A DNA stretch of 64,000 nucleotides from Acidobacteriota bacterium (GTDB taxonomy: Bacteria; Acidobacteriota; Thermoanaerobaculia; Multivoradales; JBCCEF01). Location of the stretch: contig JBCCEF010000009.1 in NCBI GenBank assembly GCA_039030395.1, positions 62,001 to 126,000 of the forward strand, written 5' to 3'. A model generated the notes under the pieces. That model was not told where the DNA came from and searched no databases. It saw only the letters and a list, made by a program, of their open reading frames with translations. Made by a program: the position numbers and the translations under genes. Positions 8,020 to 17,756 of this stretch are shown piece after piece. Position 1 is the stretch's first letter, and each line of letters starts with the position of its first letter.

Positions 8020-9414
8020 ATGCCCCCTCAGCCAACCGGTCCCCTCGAGCACGTCGACATGGGCGACGGCCGCAAAGCGCCCTTCTACATCGCAGCTTTC
8101 GACAAATCCGGATTCCCCACCAATCCGCGGAACCAGGAAGCGCTGGTCGCCGCCATCGCGAGCGGCGATTTCACCCACCTCTACCTCTTCTCCCACGGCT
8201 GGAACAACGACTGGCCGACGGCCACCGGACGCTACCGGAAATTCTTCGAGGCCTTCACCGCGACCCGGAGGCAAGGCGGAGCTCTCCCGGGCGAGTACTC
8301 GCCGCTGCTGGTCGGAGTGTTCTGGCCCAGTACGGCTTTGGTCTTCGGCGATGAAAAGGGTCCCGAGATGGCCGCTCTGCCGCCCGGCGCCACCAGCGAC
8401 GACGTCGGCACCGGAGCGGAGCAGGAGGAGCTGCGCGAGCTGGCGGAGGCGGTGCCGGCGGACCAGCGCCTGCGCTTCTACGAGCTGGCCGGCGCTGAGC
8501 GCCTGAATCCGCAGGAGACCAAGGAGCTGGCGGAACTCCTGCTGCCGGCCTTCCGGCGGCCGGAGGCGGCCGCCGAAGCTTCCGACGAAGGCGCCGCCCC
8601 AACCGCCGACTTCTCGGCGGATGATCTGGTCAAACTGTGGGTGAAGATCCCCGGCGCCACGGAAGAGGACGAAGACGAAGAGGACGATTCCTTCGGCATG
8701 CCCGGCGAGGCCAGCGATGGCCCCGCGGCCGCCGGTCTGTTTTCGTTCCTCGATCCGCGCAAAGCGGTGCGGATGTTCACGGTGCGCTCGATGAAGGACC
8801 GCGCCGGAGTGGTCGGCGGCAGCGGAGTCGCCCGCCTGCTGCGCGCCATCGTCGCCGCCGATTCCACCCTCCACACCCACCTGATCGGCCATTCCTACGG
8901 CTGCAAGGTGGTGTTGTCGGCGATCGTGGGCTCCCGGGGCGTAGCGCCGCTGGCAGACCGTGCGGTGACCTCTGCCCTGCTGCTGCAGCCTGCGATCAAC
9001 TTCTGGGCTTTCGCCGCCGACGTCGACGATGAGGGCTTCCCGGGCGGCTATCACGACGCGCCGCGGGCGGTGCGCCAACCGATCCTGAGCACTTTCTCCA
9101 AGAAGGACTTCGCCCTACGGCGCAGCTTTCACCTGGCGGTCACCCGCAAGAAGGATCTCGGCGAGGTGCAGATGGCCGGTCCGTTCAAGCCGGAGCGCTA
9201 CGGCGCCCTCGGCGGCTGGGGTCCGCGCGGGCTGAGCGACCCTCAGGGTCGCGAGATTTCAATGCCCGCCGCCGGCACGGACTATCCGAACCTCAACTCC
9301 GCAGAGCCCGGCGTGTTGGCCCTGGAAGGATCGACCCTGATCGGCGGCCACGGCGACGTCGTCTCCGAGCACACCGCCTGGGCGCTCTTCAACCAAGTGC
9401 GAGCGACCTTCTAA
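8020..9414 (+). CDS. Alpha/beta-hydrolase, first gene of the CHAT cluster
   Basis: 464 aa from ATG 8020, chosen for its AGGAGG; the open frame reaches 47 codons further upstream without support. LYLFSHGWNND (about residue 60) is the oxyanion-region motif of alpha/beta hydrolases and LIGHSYGCK gives the nucleophile elbow with Ser292. A candidate His lies in GGHGDVVSEHTAW near the C-terminus. No signal peptide is seen, so it is probably cytoplasmic. Between the two conserved parts is an insert of roughly 130 residues, partly acidic (EEDEDEEDDSF). It could be a lipase, esterase or peptidase; the substrate is unknown. It lies 8 nt upstream of the first CHAT-like gene, which points to joint function. 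Confidence 0.82.
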   Translation: MPPQPTGPLEHVDMGDGRKAPFYIAAFDKSGFPTNPRNQEALVAAIASGDFTHLYLFSHGWNNDWPTATGRYRKFFEAFTATRRQGGALPGEYSPLLVGVFWPSTALVFGDEKGPEMAALPPGATSDDVGTGAEQEELRELAEAVPADQRLRFYELAGAERLNPQETKELAELLLPAFRRPEAAAEASDEGAAPTADFSADDLVKLWVKIPGATEEDEDEEDDSFGMPGEASDGPAAAGLFSFLDPRKAVRMFTVRSMKDRAGVVGGSGVARLLRAIVAADSTLHTHLIGHSYGCKVVLSAIVGSRGVAPLADRAVTSALLLQPAINFWAFAADVDDEGFPGGYHDAPRAVRQPILSTFSKKDFALRRSFHLAVTRKKDLGEVQMAGPFKPERYGALGGWGPRGLSDPQGREISMPAAGTDYPNLNSAEPGVLALEGSTLIGGHGDVVSEHTAWALFNQVRATF

Positions 9415-9422
9415 AAGAACCT

Positions 9423-11249
9423 ATGGAAGCGATCGTCCAGGAACGTGAACTGCTCCGCCTGCGCCTGTCGCTGACCCAGCGGCCGGAGCCGGACAGCCTG
9501 CTGTGCGAAGTGCTGCGCGGCAACGAGCCGATGCTCGACCCCTGGACGGTGCCGTTGGCGGAATTCAATGTGATGCCCTACCGGGGTACCTCCAAGGCTT
9601 CCGATCCGCGAGGACGGAACGTCCTCGGCGACCTCGCCAGCCGCTCCACTCCCGCCCTGTCCTTCACCGAGGCTCTCCACGCTCTGGGAAACAGCCTGGA
9701 CCCGAATGAAGTGCTGTGGCTCGAACTGGCCCGCCCGAAGGGTCTGCTGCCGCAGCTTCCCTGGGAGTCGTGGATCCAGCAGTACTTCGAGCAGCCAATC
9801 CTGCGCCTGCCGCGCTTCGCCTTGACGCCGGTGCGACCCCAAGGACGCCTGGACATCGCCTGGTGCTCCAGCTCACCGCGTGCCAAGGGCGAGATTCCCG
9901 TCACCGAGCACCTCGGCCAAACCTGGGAGGTCCTCGAACAAGCCGGCGTCGAGGCGCGACTACATGTGTTTGTGGATGCCGCCCTGCGGGACGAGATTCA
10001 ACCGGCCTTTGCGCAGGACTTGGTGGCCGACGGCAGAATCAAGGTGTACTCGACGGGCGGAGATAGCGACAGGGACGGTGACGGCGACGGTCGCACCTCG
10101 CCGCTGCGCAATTCCTGGTTGCGCTGGATGGCGGCAAGCCTGCCGCAGGGCGTGGACCTGGTCCAGTTCACCCACCACGGCTACCTCTCCAGGGGCCGCG
10201 GGGCGCTGGCCTTCTCGCGCTCTCCGGAGGTCAACGACGATCCCAACTGGGCGCGTTTCGTGTATGCCGACGAGCTGCGCATCTTCCTCGACCAGCTCGG
10301 CGCCGTGGGCTTCGGCGTGACCTCGCCGGTGGGCAACTTCTCGATCGCCGGCTTACGCTCCCTGGCCGACGAGATCGTCGATCGCCGGCCCGGACCGGTG
10401 GTCTTCCATGACGCGCGGGAGGATCCGGACGGCTCCGCCCTGGCGGCGGCCCTGGCCTTCCTCTACGGCGAGGGGACTCCGCCACCACCGGACCCGGCCG
10501 TCACCGTGTACTGCCACCCGGACCGGCTGGAACCGGAAGTCTCCGACCAGGAATTGCTGGAACTGGTCGAGATGGAGGTCAAGGAGCTGCTGACCCAGTA
10601 CGAGACTCCCGGGGACGAGGGAGAAGAGGATCTCGCTGAGTTTCTCGATGTGACGAACGCCTACGAGTTTCCGGCGGAATCCTCCGAGCCGGACGGAGCC
10701 GAAGGGAGGGAGGGTCCCGACGACGGAGAAGAAGGAGGACTCGGGGGTGCATCGGCACCGGAAGAAGGACTCCCCGATGATGACTTTTCCGTCGGAAGCG
10801 GCGGTTCCACGTCCGACAAACTGCCGCCGGACGCCGTGCCGGAACACGACGCCGCCGGCGAGGACGGCGAAGGCTCCCCGATCGAGGACCTCGACTGGAC
10901 TCACCTTTACCGCGCCAGTCTGCAGTCACCCGAGGAAGCGCCGGTCGACGCCCTGAACCACGTCATGCTGTCTCGCTATACCCTGGCTACGAAGATTCGG
11001 CCGGAACGCTATGAAGCCATCCTCGGCACCGAGTCCTCCCCCTCCCGGGGCGGTTCGGGGGCCGAAACGGTCGATGGCGATGAGAAACCCTGGATGCGCT
11101 CCAGTCAACGGGTACTGGAGCGACATCTCGCCCAACTCGGTTCCAAGTACCTGGCGGACACCCAGCGCGGCCGAGCGGCACAGAAGGGAGCGGTCGACGG
11201 GTTGCGCTTCGTGGCGGATCTCCTGGGCGGCGGAGGGAGCAAGGAATGA
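9423..11249 (+). CDS. CHAT-like protein, apparently without catalytic Cys
   Basis: 608 aa. Residues 1-330 resemble a divergent CHAT (caspase HetF-associated with TPRs) domain: LPQLPWESWI near residue 110 matches the L-P-W/F-E motif before the core, and VQFTHHGYL (His252) matches the catalytic-His strand. Where active members have a Cys about 50 residues later, this protein reads GFGVTSPVGNFS, with no Cys. I therefore read it as a probable pseudoprotease. Residues ~395-500 are a Glu/Asp/Gly/Ser-rich linker, and the last ~110 residues are a helical domain. The 3' end overlaps the next CHAT gene by 4 nt (ATGA). It could act as a scaffold or regulator for the active neighbours. Confidence 0.7.
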   Translation: MEAIVQERELLRLRLSLTQRPEPDSLLCEVLRGNEPMLDPWTVPLAEFNVMPYRGTSKASDPRGRNVLGDLASRSTPALSFTEALHALGNSLDPNEVLWLELARPKGLLPQLPWESWIQQYFEQPILRLPRFALTPVRPQGRLDIAWCSSSPRAKGEIPVTEHLGQTWEVLEQAGVEARLHVFVDAALRDEIQPAFAQDLVADGRIKVYSTGGDSDRDGDGDGRTSPLRNSWLRWMAASLPQGVDLVQFTHHGYLSRGRGALAFSRSPEVNDDPNWARFVYADELRIFLDQLGAVGFGVTSPVGNFSIAGLRSLADEIVDRRPGPVVFHDAREDPDGSALAAALAFLYGEGTPPPPDPAVTVYCHPDRLEPEVSDQELLELVEMEVKELLTQYETPGDEGEEDLAEFLDVTNAYEFPAESSEPDGAEGREGPDDGEEGGLGGASAPEEGLPDDDFSVGSGGSTSDKLPPDAVPEHDAAGEDGEGSPIEDLDWTHLYRASLQSPEEAPVDALNHVMLSRYTLATKIRPERYEAILGTESSPSRGGSGAETVDGDEKPWMRSSQRVLERHLAQLGSKYLADTQRGRAAQKGAVDGLRFVADLLGGGGSKE

Positions 11250-12658
11250 GCCCCCGCACCGTATTGAGTTTCATCGACGAAGGGCCGTTGCAACAGCGGG
11301 TTCGTATCGAAGAGCGAATCGTTGAACCAAGGCCCGATGAACGACATCAGGAGGTACTCGAACTCGGCCCCTTCCACACCGCCGCGGCCGCGAACGGCGG
11401 CTTGCTCAGCCTGGGCGACGGGCTGTTTTCGGTGCTGGCGGGCTTCCCGCCGATCGCCCGGCAGCTCGACGCGGCGCATCGGGCAGGCAATGTCCTGCTG
11501 ATCGAGGATCTGGAGGCCGACAGTCAACGGCTGCCCTGGGAGACCCTCCGAACCCCCACCGGGGGATTCCTTGCCCTGAGCGACTCACCGTACCTCGGGC
11601 GGGTGGTCACCCCCTTTAGCCAGCTCCGCACGCTGCAGAGCACCTGGGACGGCACCCTGCGGGTGGTGGCGGTACTCGCCGCCACCGGTGCCCAGCCGGA
11701 CGGCCGCATGATCACCGCCATCGAGGAACTGGAGGCCCTGGTCGAGGGCCTCCGCGCCCCCGGCTCGCCGCCCTTCGAACTCACCGTCTTGAGCAGCGAC
11801 TTCAACCTCGGCGGTCCGCCGGCGGACGACCTGGAGAAAGCCGTCGCAGCCCTCGGCGATCCCGCCGTGAAGTTCGAGGAACTGCTGGACCTGGCGAGCA
11901 TCGAAGAGGCGCTGGAGCGAATCCAGCCGCAGATTCTCCACTTCTTTTGCCACGGTCTGGCGGGGGACGACGAGGACAAACCCCGTCTGGAATTGTCGCT
12001 GCGCGACGATCAGATCGGTCACCGGACCCGCGGTTCGTTGATCCTCGAAGCCACCACCGTGGCGGAGCTGGTCAAGGGCCGCTCGAAGCTCTGGCTACTG
12101 GTGCTCAACTGCTGCCTGGGCGCCAACGCCAGCGAGAGCGTGTCCTTCGCCCGGCAGGTGATGACCGATAGCGGCCAAACCCTGCCGGCGATGATCGCCA
12201 TGCGGGAAGCCATCGACCGGCGCGATGCTCACCTCTTCACCGGGTCGTTCTACCGCACCGCCGGTCCGATGATCGCCGAAACGGCGGGCAAGGCGCGGGC
12301 GGATCTGCGCTGGATCGAGGCCCTGCCGGCGGTCCGGAAGCACATCTGCCGAGAGCGGGTGCAGGTGTTGTCGCGAGCCAGCGAGAGTCCCGAATGGACC
12401 CTGCCGGTGATCTACGTCCGCCGAGAAGCCTTTGAGATCGTCGGTCCGGCCCCGGCCGACGGCGGCGAACCGGCTGCCCACCTCGAGGCCGAAGATTCCG
12501 CCGAGACGATCGACCGCCTCGAAGGCGAAATCGCCTTTCTCAAGTCCGTGCGCAACGATCTGGTGGTGTCGAGTCCCGATCTGCCGGCGGAAAAACTCGC
12601 CATCCTCGACGACCGCATCAACGATCTCCGCCGACAGCTCATGGAGGCCCTGACGTGA
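11246..12658 (+). CDS. CHAT-domain cysteine protease-like protein
   Basis: 470 aa. The CHAT order is clear: LPWETLRTPTGGFLAL near residue 95, ILHFFCHGLAG with His236, and LLVLNCCLGANASES with Cys289/Cys290, where Cys290 aligns with the catalytic Cys of clan CD peptidases. FTGSFYRTAG follows as in CHAT proteins. The last ~55 residues form a predicted coiled coil (RLEGEIAFLKSVRNDL and INDLRRQLMEAL), suitable for partner binding. No signal peptide or TPR is seen. The start overlaps the previous stop by 4 nt and the stop overlaps the next GTG by 4 nt, so three proteins are made in coupled fashion. The substrate is unknown; neighbours in the cluster are obvious candidates. Confidence 0.85.
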   Translation: MSPRTVLSFIDEGPLQQRVRIEERIVEPRPDERHQEVLELGPFHTAAAANGGLLSLGDGLFSVLAGFPPIARQLDAAHRAGNVLLIEDLEADSQRLPWETLRTPTGGFLALSDSPYLGRVVTPFSQLRTLQSTWDGTLRVVAVLAATGAQPDGRMITAIEELEALVEGLRAPGSPPFELTVLSSDFNLGGPPADDLEKAVAALGDPAVKFEELLDLASIEEALERIQPQILHFFCHGLAGDDEDKPRLELSLRDDQIGHRTRGSLILEATTVAELVKGRSKLWLLVLNCCLGANASESVSFARQVMTDSGQTLPAMIAMREAIDRRDAHLFTGSFYRTAGPMIAETAGKARADLRWIEALPAVRKHICRERVQVLSRASESPEWTLPVIYVRREAFEIVGPAPADGGEPAAHLEAEDSAETIDRLEGEIAFLKSVRNDLVVSSPDLPAEKLAILDDRINDLRRQLMEALT

Positions 12659-14085
12659 GTCCCTCTGAGCCGGCCACAGACGGGGCGCTCCCTAGCGTGC
12701 CGGCGCCCGGCGACCTGACGGTCCGGGTCAACGCCTTCAGCGGCGACCTGGCGAAAACCGAGGGAACCTTCGCTCCGACCTGGCGACGGTGGGCCCTCGG
12801 CGAAGAAGCCGGCGCCCACGAGCCCTCGATGCTGGCGCCGGAAGAAGAGCCGATCCTCACCCGCTGGCAGGACCCGCGGGTTGGCTGGGGAGTGGTCCTG
12901 CCCCTCGACCTAGAGGAGGCGGATGTTCCGGCGCCGATCCGCCGGCTGATCGCGAGCCGCCAGACGGACCTCGGACGGGTACCGGTGCTGCGGCCGTTTC
13001 CGAAGGACGATCCCAACGCCCTGATCCTTCTCAAGGACCTCGACGCCAACAACGCGCCGACGATCGACGGCTCGGGTCTCGGCGTGGCGATCGGTTCGAT
13101 CCCCGCCTACCTGCTGATCGTTGGTTCCCCGGAGGAAATCTCCTGGGAGCTGCAGGAAGTTCTCTCCCAGAGCGGACGATTCGTCGGCCGCCTCGACCTC
13201 GGCGAAACCGGCCTGAAGCGCTACATCGACCATCTGCTCCACGACTGGTCCGGCAGCAGCGCTCGCCTCGACCAGACGGTCACCTGGGCCGTGCGGCACA
13301 ACGCCGACGACATCACCGCCACCCTGCGCTCGGTGCTGACGCGGCCGCTGCACAAAAAGCTCGCCGGCGACAGTGACATCGGCACCGGAGCGGTATTTCT
13401 CGACGGCAAGGAATCCGAGGTCACCGGCAGCGACCTGCGGGACGCGCTGGCCGACCAGCGTCCGCTCCTAGTGGCGACCAGCAGTCACGGCCAAACGGCG
13501 CCCCTCGACGACCGCGACACCCTGCGCCGGGACCTCGGCCTGCCGGTGGGGCAAGACTTGGAGCTGCTCGATGTCGCCGACCTCCTCAGCCACTGGCAGC
13601 CGGACGGCGCGGTGTGGTTTTGCCATGCCTGCTGTTCCGCCGGCTGCAAGGCAGAAAGCGCTTATCGGGACCTCTTTCCCACCGACGGCCCGATCGCCGA
13701 AGTGCTCGACGGCGTGGCCGGCCTGGGCAACGTGACGGCGCCGCTGCCGCGGGCTTTGCTCGGCGCCGAGAAGCCCCTGCGCGCCTTCATCGGGCAGGTC
13801 GAGCCGACCTTCGACTGGACCCTCAAGCAACCGGAGACGGGCCAGAAACTGGCGACCACTTTGATCAAGCCGCTGTATGAGCGCCTTTACTTGAAAAAGC
13901 CCGTCGGCATGACCCTGGCCGACTGGCACCGCCGCTCCGCCTCCCTCAACGACGCCTGGATCAAGATGCGCCAGGACATCCGCGACGGCGGAACCCCGAC
14001 CACCGCCATGCTCTATCCTCGGCTGGCGGCGGCGGACGTCGCCTCGACGGTTCTGCTGGGCGATCCCACGGCGTTCTTCGCCTGA
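12655..14085 (+). CDS. Second clan CD/CHAT-like protease candidate
   Basis: 476 aa with a GTG start inside the overlap GTGA. Sequence similarity to CHAT is weaker than for its neighbour, but the dyad layout is present: LLVATSSHGQTAPL with His278 and AVWFCHACCSAGC with Cys326 in an A-C-x-S context like metacaspases and CHAT proteins. A residue block before it (DLDANNAPTIDGSG, near residue 125) is unfamiliar. The C-terminal third, with WHRRSASLNDAWI, is helical. I infer a cysteine peptidase of clan CD. A catalytically inactive scaffold cannot be excluded. Last gene of the tightly overlapping four-gene set; a 75-nt gap separates it from the TPR-CHAT lipoprotein. Confidence 0.65.
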   Translation: MSPSEPATDGALPSVPAPGDLTVRVNAFSGDLAKTEGTFAPTWRRWALGEEAGAHEPSMLAPEEEPILTRWQDPRVGWGVVLPLDLEEADVPAPIRRLIASRQTDLGRVPVLRPFPKDDPNALILLKDLDANNAPTIDGSGLGVAIGSIPAYLLIVGSPEEISWELQEVLSQSGRFVGRLDLGETGLKRYIDHLLHDWSGSSARLDQTVTWAVRHNADDITATLRSVLTRPLHKKLAGDSDIGTGAVFLDGKESEVTGSDLRDALADQRPLLVATSSHGQTAPLDDRDTLRRDLGLPVGQDLELLDVADLLSHWQPDGAVWFCHACCSAGCKAESAYRDLFPTDGPIAEVLDGVAGLGNVTAPLPRALLGAEKPLRAFIGQVEPTFDWTLKQPETGQKLATTLIKPLYERLYLKKPVGMTLADWHRRSASLNDAWIKMRQDIRDGGTPTTAMLYPRLAAADVASTVLLGDPTAFFA

Positions 14086-14160
14086 AGCGGGTCTGCGGGT
14101 AGAGCGACCCTTTGTCGAGCCCACCCTCGCGGGTCTATTCCGATATGCTCATGGAATCCC

Positions 14161-17100
14161 ATGATGCATCAGGTTCTGTCGACTCTCTCGCCCTTGCGCA
14201 CCCGAGCCCGCTGGCTGCTCATGGTGGCTCTCCTACTCCTCCCGGCGTGCGGTGATTCGCCGCCCGAGGAAGCTCGGGAGCCCACCGACCAGGGCGCACT
14301 GAGATCCCTCGGTGAAGGAACCCTCGGTGCCCTGGAGAAACACCGGTGGAATCTCGAGATTCCGCAGGGCTACTTCATCAGGTTGGTCCTGGAGCAGCGG
14401 GATGTGGACGTGCTCGTTCGGCTGATCGACCCTGACGGCGAAACGGTAGCCGAAGGGAGCGGGCCCGGAGGCTCCTGGGTAGAAGAGCGCTTCGCGGCGA
14501 TCACCTCCACAGCGGGCCGCCATCAGCTTGAGATCCACGCCCTCGAAAAGCGCACCGGCGGTTATCGGCTTCGCCTGGAAGAACAGAGGCCGAGCCAGCC
14601 GGGCGACGAGGCTCGAATACAAGCCGAAGCCCTGCTTCAAGACGGTCGCCACCTGCGCCACGTTGCCAGTCAGCGCCTGCAAGCGGTCGAGCGACTTTTC
14701 GATGCCGCCGAGCTGTGGAGTGAACTCGAAGAGCCAGATCGCGAAGCCCTCGCCCTCGACGAAGCGGCGGATCTCCTGCTGGAACTCGGCCGCCTCGAAC
14801 GCGGCCTCGAGGCGGTGAACAGGGCGGCGGCTATGACCGAGATGCCGCAGATTCGCGCCAAGATTCTCGAAACGCGCGGGTGGTTGAAGGCTTCTCTCGG
14901 TAAGGAAGGAGCGGAGGCCGACCTACAGGAATCCCTGCGCATCACCGAGAGCGACCCCGCCGGCCTGCAGAGGGCGGACACCCTCGACGGGCTGACCAGC
15001 TTTCGCTTGAGCGAGCGCCTCCCTCAACAGGCCCTCGAATTCGCTCGTGAATCGTTGGAAATCCGGCAAGCACAAGGGGATCTCGCGGGCCTCGCGACCA
15101 CCCTCGGCAACTTGGCGATCATCCACGATCGCCTCTCCGATGGACCGGATCTGATCCACGCCCTCCACCAGCGGTCCACCGAGTATGCCGAGCGCGCCCG
15201 ACGGTGGTCTCAGGTGGTGGTGAGCTGGAACAACTGGGCTTCGTTCAATCGAAAGTACGGTCACTACGAGACCGCCCGGCTGCAGAGTGAGCGAGCCCTA
15301 CGCTTTGCGGAACAGCTTGAAGAAACCCTCGCCCTCGTCGAATCCGAAGTCGGTCTGGGCCAGGTGCTGCACTCGATGCAGGACTTCGCCGGAGCGGTCG
15401 AGCATTTCGAGCGGGCACAACGGCTCGTCGTGGCACTCGATCTTCCCGCCAAAGAGGCCGATATCGCGAACCGCTTGGCCTACGCGCAGGAAGCCCTGGG
15501 AAACTTGGAACAGGCGATCGAACAGAGTGGCCGGGCAACCCAGCTCGCGCCGAGTTTCGGGTTCTACAAAGTGGCCATGGGACGTCTCCTGCGCAAAAAG
15601 GGCGACCTCGAAGGATCGTATGCGATTCTGCAGGAGTCCCTGCGGCAGGTTTCCCATTCGAGTTCACGGTGCAGCGCGCTGTTGGAACTGGGGGACACCG
15701 AGAAGGAGCGAGGCAATGCATTCCTCGCCCGAGAACACCTGTATGAAGCGCTCGAACTGGCGAAAGAAGACAACTCTCCGGGCTGGGTGGGAGCCGCCTA
15801 TTCTCGCCTGGCTCGTTTCGAGGCCGGAGAAGATCGCCTCGAAACGGCACGCCAACACGCGGAGGCCGGCCTGCGCATCAACGAAGTTCTGCGCTCCAGC
15901 CTGCCGGATCCCGACCAACGGGCGATTTTTGCATCGAAGCTCGTGGAGATCAATGAAACCAATCTCCTCATTCTCGTCAAGAGCCACCGCGAGAACCCGG
16001 CAGCGGGCTTTGACCGCATGGCCCTGGAGGCGAGCGAGAAGGTTCGCTCCCGAGCGCTGATCGAACTCCTGACGGAGGCCCGGGACGACGTTCGGCAGGG
16101 CCTGTCGCAAGAACTCAAAGCCGAAGAGGACGCCATCCTCCAACAAATCTCCAAATATCAAACACGCCTCAGTCTTCTCGCGCCGGACGATGAGCGGAGG
16201 CAGCAAGTGTCGAGCGATCTCGAGGACGCCGAACGGCGATGGGAAGACCTCGAAGCAAGAATCCGCCGAAACCACGCTCCTTATGCCGATGTCGCCTACC
16301 CGGAACCCATCTCGGCCGACGAGATTCAGAGCCGGTTGGCACCGGGGTCGGCGCTGCTTGAATACTTCCTCGGCAAGAATCACTCCTATCTGTTCATCGT
16401 GCGCCCGGATGGCTTGGTCATTCAGGATCTGAACACCGCCGAAGAGATCGAGAATACGGTGATCGAGGCGCGCGGCGCACTGGAGGACCGCTTCTCGTCG
16501 CCGCGCGATCTGTTCCTCAAAACCCACCCGGCCTATGAATTACTGATCGAGCCCGCGGTACCGTTTCTGGAGGGCATCGACCACCTGATCATCGCGCCGG
16601 ACCGCAAGCTGCATCTTTTGCCTTTCGAAGCCCTGTGGAATTCGGACGGGCCGCCCCCCGTCGCCGGACGGCCGGCCCGATCGAAGGACTTTCTCCTCAG
16701 CCAGTGGGCCGTCTCGTATTTGCCTTCGGCAGCCACCCTGCGCAGCCTGTCGAAAGCGGGCCGGTCAACGGCCTTCCAATTGGTGGCGTTCGCCTACTCG
16801 GGATCCAACGGCGAGCCCTCGGCAAGCTCCGATGATCGCAGCTCCCAGTTGAGCGGGCAGCTGCCTTCGTTGTCGCATGTGGCAGAGGAGGTGCGAGATC
16901 TCGCCGGCCTGTTCCCCCGCAACCGGGTATCCGTCATCGAGACGGCGACGGAAGATCGCATCAAGGAGTTGGCCGGGCGCGGTGGCCTACTCCACTTCGC
17001 CGCCCACGGCGAGATCGACGAAGAGGTTCCGATGCGGTCCGCCTTGGTGTTCGCCCGCTCACCGACCGATGACGGACGCCTTCAAGTACCGGAAATCTTC

Positions 17101-17478
17101 AATCTCAAGCTCAACGCCGATCTGGCGGTCCTTTCGGCCTGTGAAACGGGCCTGGGCAAAGAGGTCCGAGGAGAAGGATTGATCGGGCTGTCCCGTGCTT
17201 TCTTCTCCGCCGGGGTTCGCAGCTTGATGGTGAGTCTTTGGTCCGTTGATGATCGCTCAACGCGCGATCTGATGCAAAGCTTTTACCGCGGACTGCGCGA
17301 TGGGCAAAACAGTGTCGATGCCTCGCAACAAGCGAAGATCTCCATGATCGAACAGCGAGAGGGTGAGTACTCTCATCCTTATTTTTGGGCACCCTTCGTC
17401 CTCGTCGGCCCGGCCATCTCCCTTGCAGCACCGGACCCCGCGACCATCGACCACGACATCGCCACCAAAGTGCCGTGA
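14161..17478 (+). CDS. TPR-CHAT lipoprotein
   Basis: 1105 aa. The N-terminus has a hydrophobic leader ending in a lipobox (LLLLPAC, Cys near residue 30), so it should be membrane anchored and face the periplasm. Residues ~45-145 form a beta domain like bacterial PPC domains. TPR-like helix pairs fill roughly residues 160-620, followed by a helical linker. The CHAT domain covers about 710-1085, with HLLPFEAL, LLHFAAHGEI (His949) and LAVLSACETGLG (Cys994), then GVRSLMVSLWSVDD and YFWAPFVLVG. All catalytic features are intact. TPRs in such proteins usually bind the trigger or substrate. Same strand as the preceding protease genes and the following proline-motif membrane protein. Confidence 0.93.
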   Translation: MMHQVLSTLSPLRTRARWLLMVALLLLPACGDSPPEEAREPTDQGALRSLGEGTLGALEKHRWNLEIPQGYFIRLVLEQRDVDVLVRLIDPDGETVAEGSGPGGSWVEERFAAITSTAGRHQLEIHALEKRTGGYRLRLEEQRPSQPGDEARIQAEALLQDGRHLRHVASQRLQAVERLFDAAELWSELEEPDREALALDEAADLLLELGRLERGLEAVNRAAAMTEMPQIRAKILETRGWLKASLGKEGAEADLQESLRITESDPAGLQRADTLDGLTSFRLSERLPQQALEFARESLEIRQAQGDLAGLATTLGNLAIIHDRLSDGPDLIHALHQRSTEYAERARRWSQVVVSWNNWASFNRKYGHYETARLQSERALRFAEQLEETLALVESEVGLGQVLHSMQDFAGAVEHFERAQRLVVALDLPAKEADIANRLAYAQEALGNLEQAIEQSGRATQLAPSFGFYKVAMGRLLRKKGDLEGSYAILQESLRQVSHSSSRCSALLELGDTEKERGNAFLAREHLYEALELAKEDNSPGWVGAAYSRLARFEAGEDRLETARQHAEAGLRINEVLRSSLPDPDQRAIFASKLVEINETNLLILVKSHRENPAAGFDRMALEASEKVRSRALIELLTEARDDVRQGLSQELKAEEDAILQQISKYQTRLSLLAPDDERRQQVSSDLEDAERRWEDLEARIRRNHAPYADVAYPEPISADEIQSRLAPGSALLEYFLGKNHSYLFIVRPDGLVIQDLNTAEEIENTVIEARGALEDRFSSPRDLFLKTHPAYELLIEPAVPFLEGIDHLIIAPDRKLHLLPFEALWNSDGPPPVAGRPARSKDFLLSQWAVSYLPSAATLRSLSKAGRSTAFQLVAFAYSGSNGEPSASSDDRSSQLSGQLPSLSHVAEEVRDLAGLFPRNRVSVIETATEDRIKELAGRGGLLHFAAHGEIDEEVPMRSALVFARSPTDDGRLQVPEIFNLKLNADLAVLSACETGLGKEVRGEGLIGLSRAFFSAGVRSLMVSLWSVDDRSTRDLMQSFYRGLRDGQNSVDASQQAKISMIEQREGEYSHPYFWAPFVLVGPAISLAAPDPATIDHDIATKVP

Positions 17479-17630
17479 CGAAGTTTGCAAGCAATCGGTG
17501 TAACGACCTTTCGGAGTGGAGCGCCTGATGTTGTAAGTCACAAGATTGATCCGCCATCGATGAGTGCCCTCGGCGCCATCGAAATCTATGTTCTTACGCT
17601 CTCAACGACGATAGAGAGCAAGGAGGGAAG

Positions 17631-17756
17631 ATGCCACAACAGACTGAAACCGACCAGGACACCGCTCGCGGGCACGTCGACATCGGCCATCCAGACCCGC
17701 CACCCACCATGCAGCAGCCTTCGGACGAACCCAACCCGCCGAAAGACGATGCCTGA
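17631..17756 (+). CDS. 41-aa peptide with a GHPDPPP motif
   Basis: A short frame, ATG 17631 to TGA 17756, preceded by a very good Shine-Dalgarno (AAGGAGGG, 3 nt before the ATG). The peptide is hydrophilic and has the motif GHPDPPPT at residues 19-26. The same motif pattern, G-x-P-[DE]-P-P-P, occurs four times in the protein of the next gene, whose ATG lies inside this frame (8-nt overlap). The strong ribosome site, coupling and shared motif argue that it is translated. It could be a leader for coupled translation, a decoy, or a regulator of whatever recognises the motif. No known family. Confidence 0.65.
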   Translation: MPQQTETDQDTARGHVDIGHPDPPPTMQQPSDEPNPPKDDA

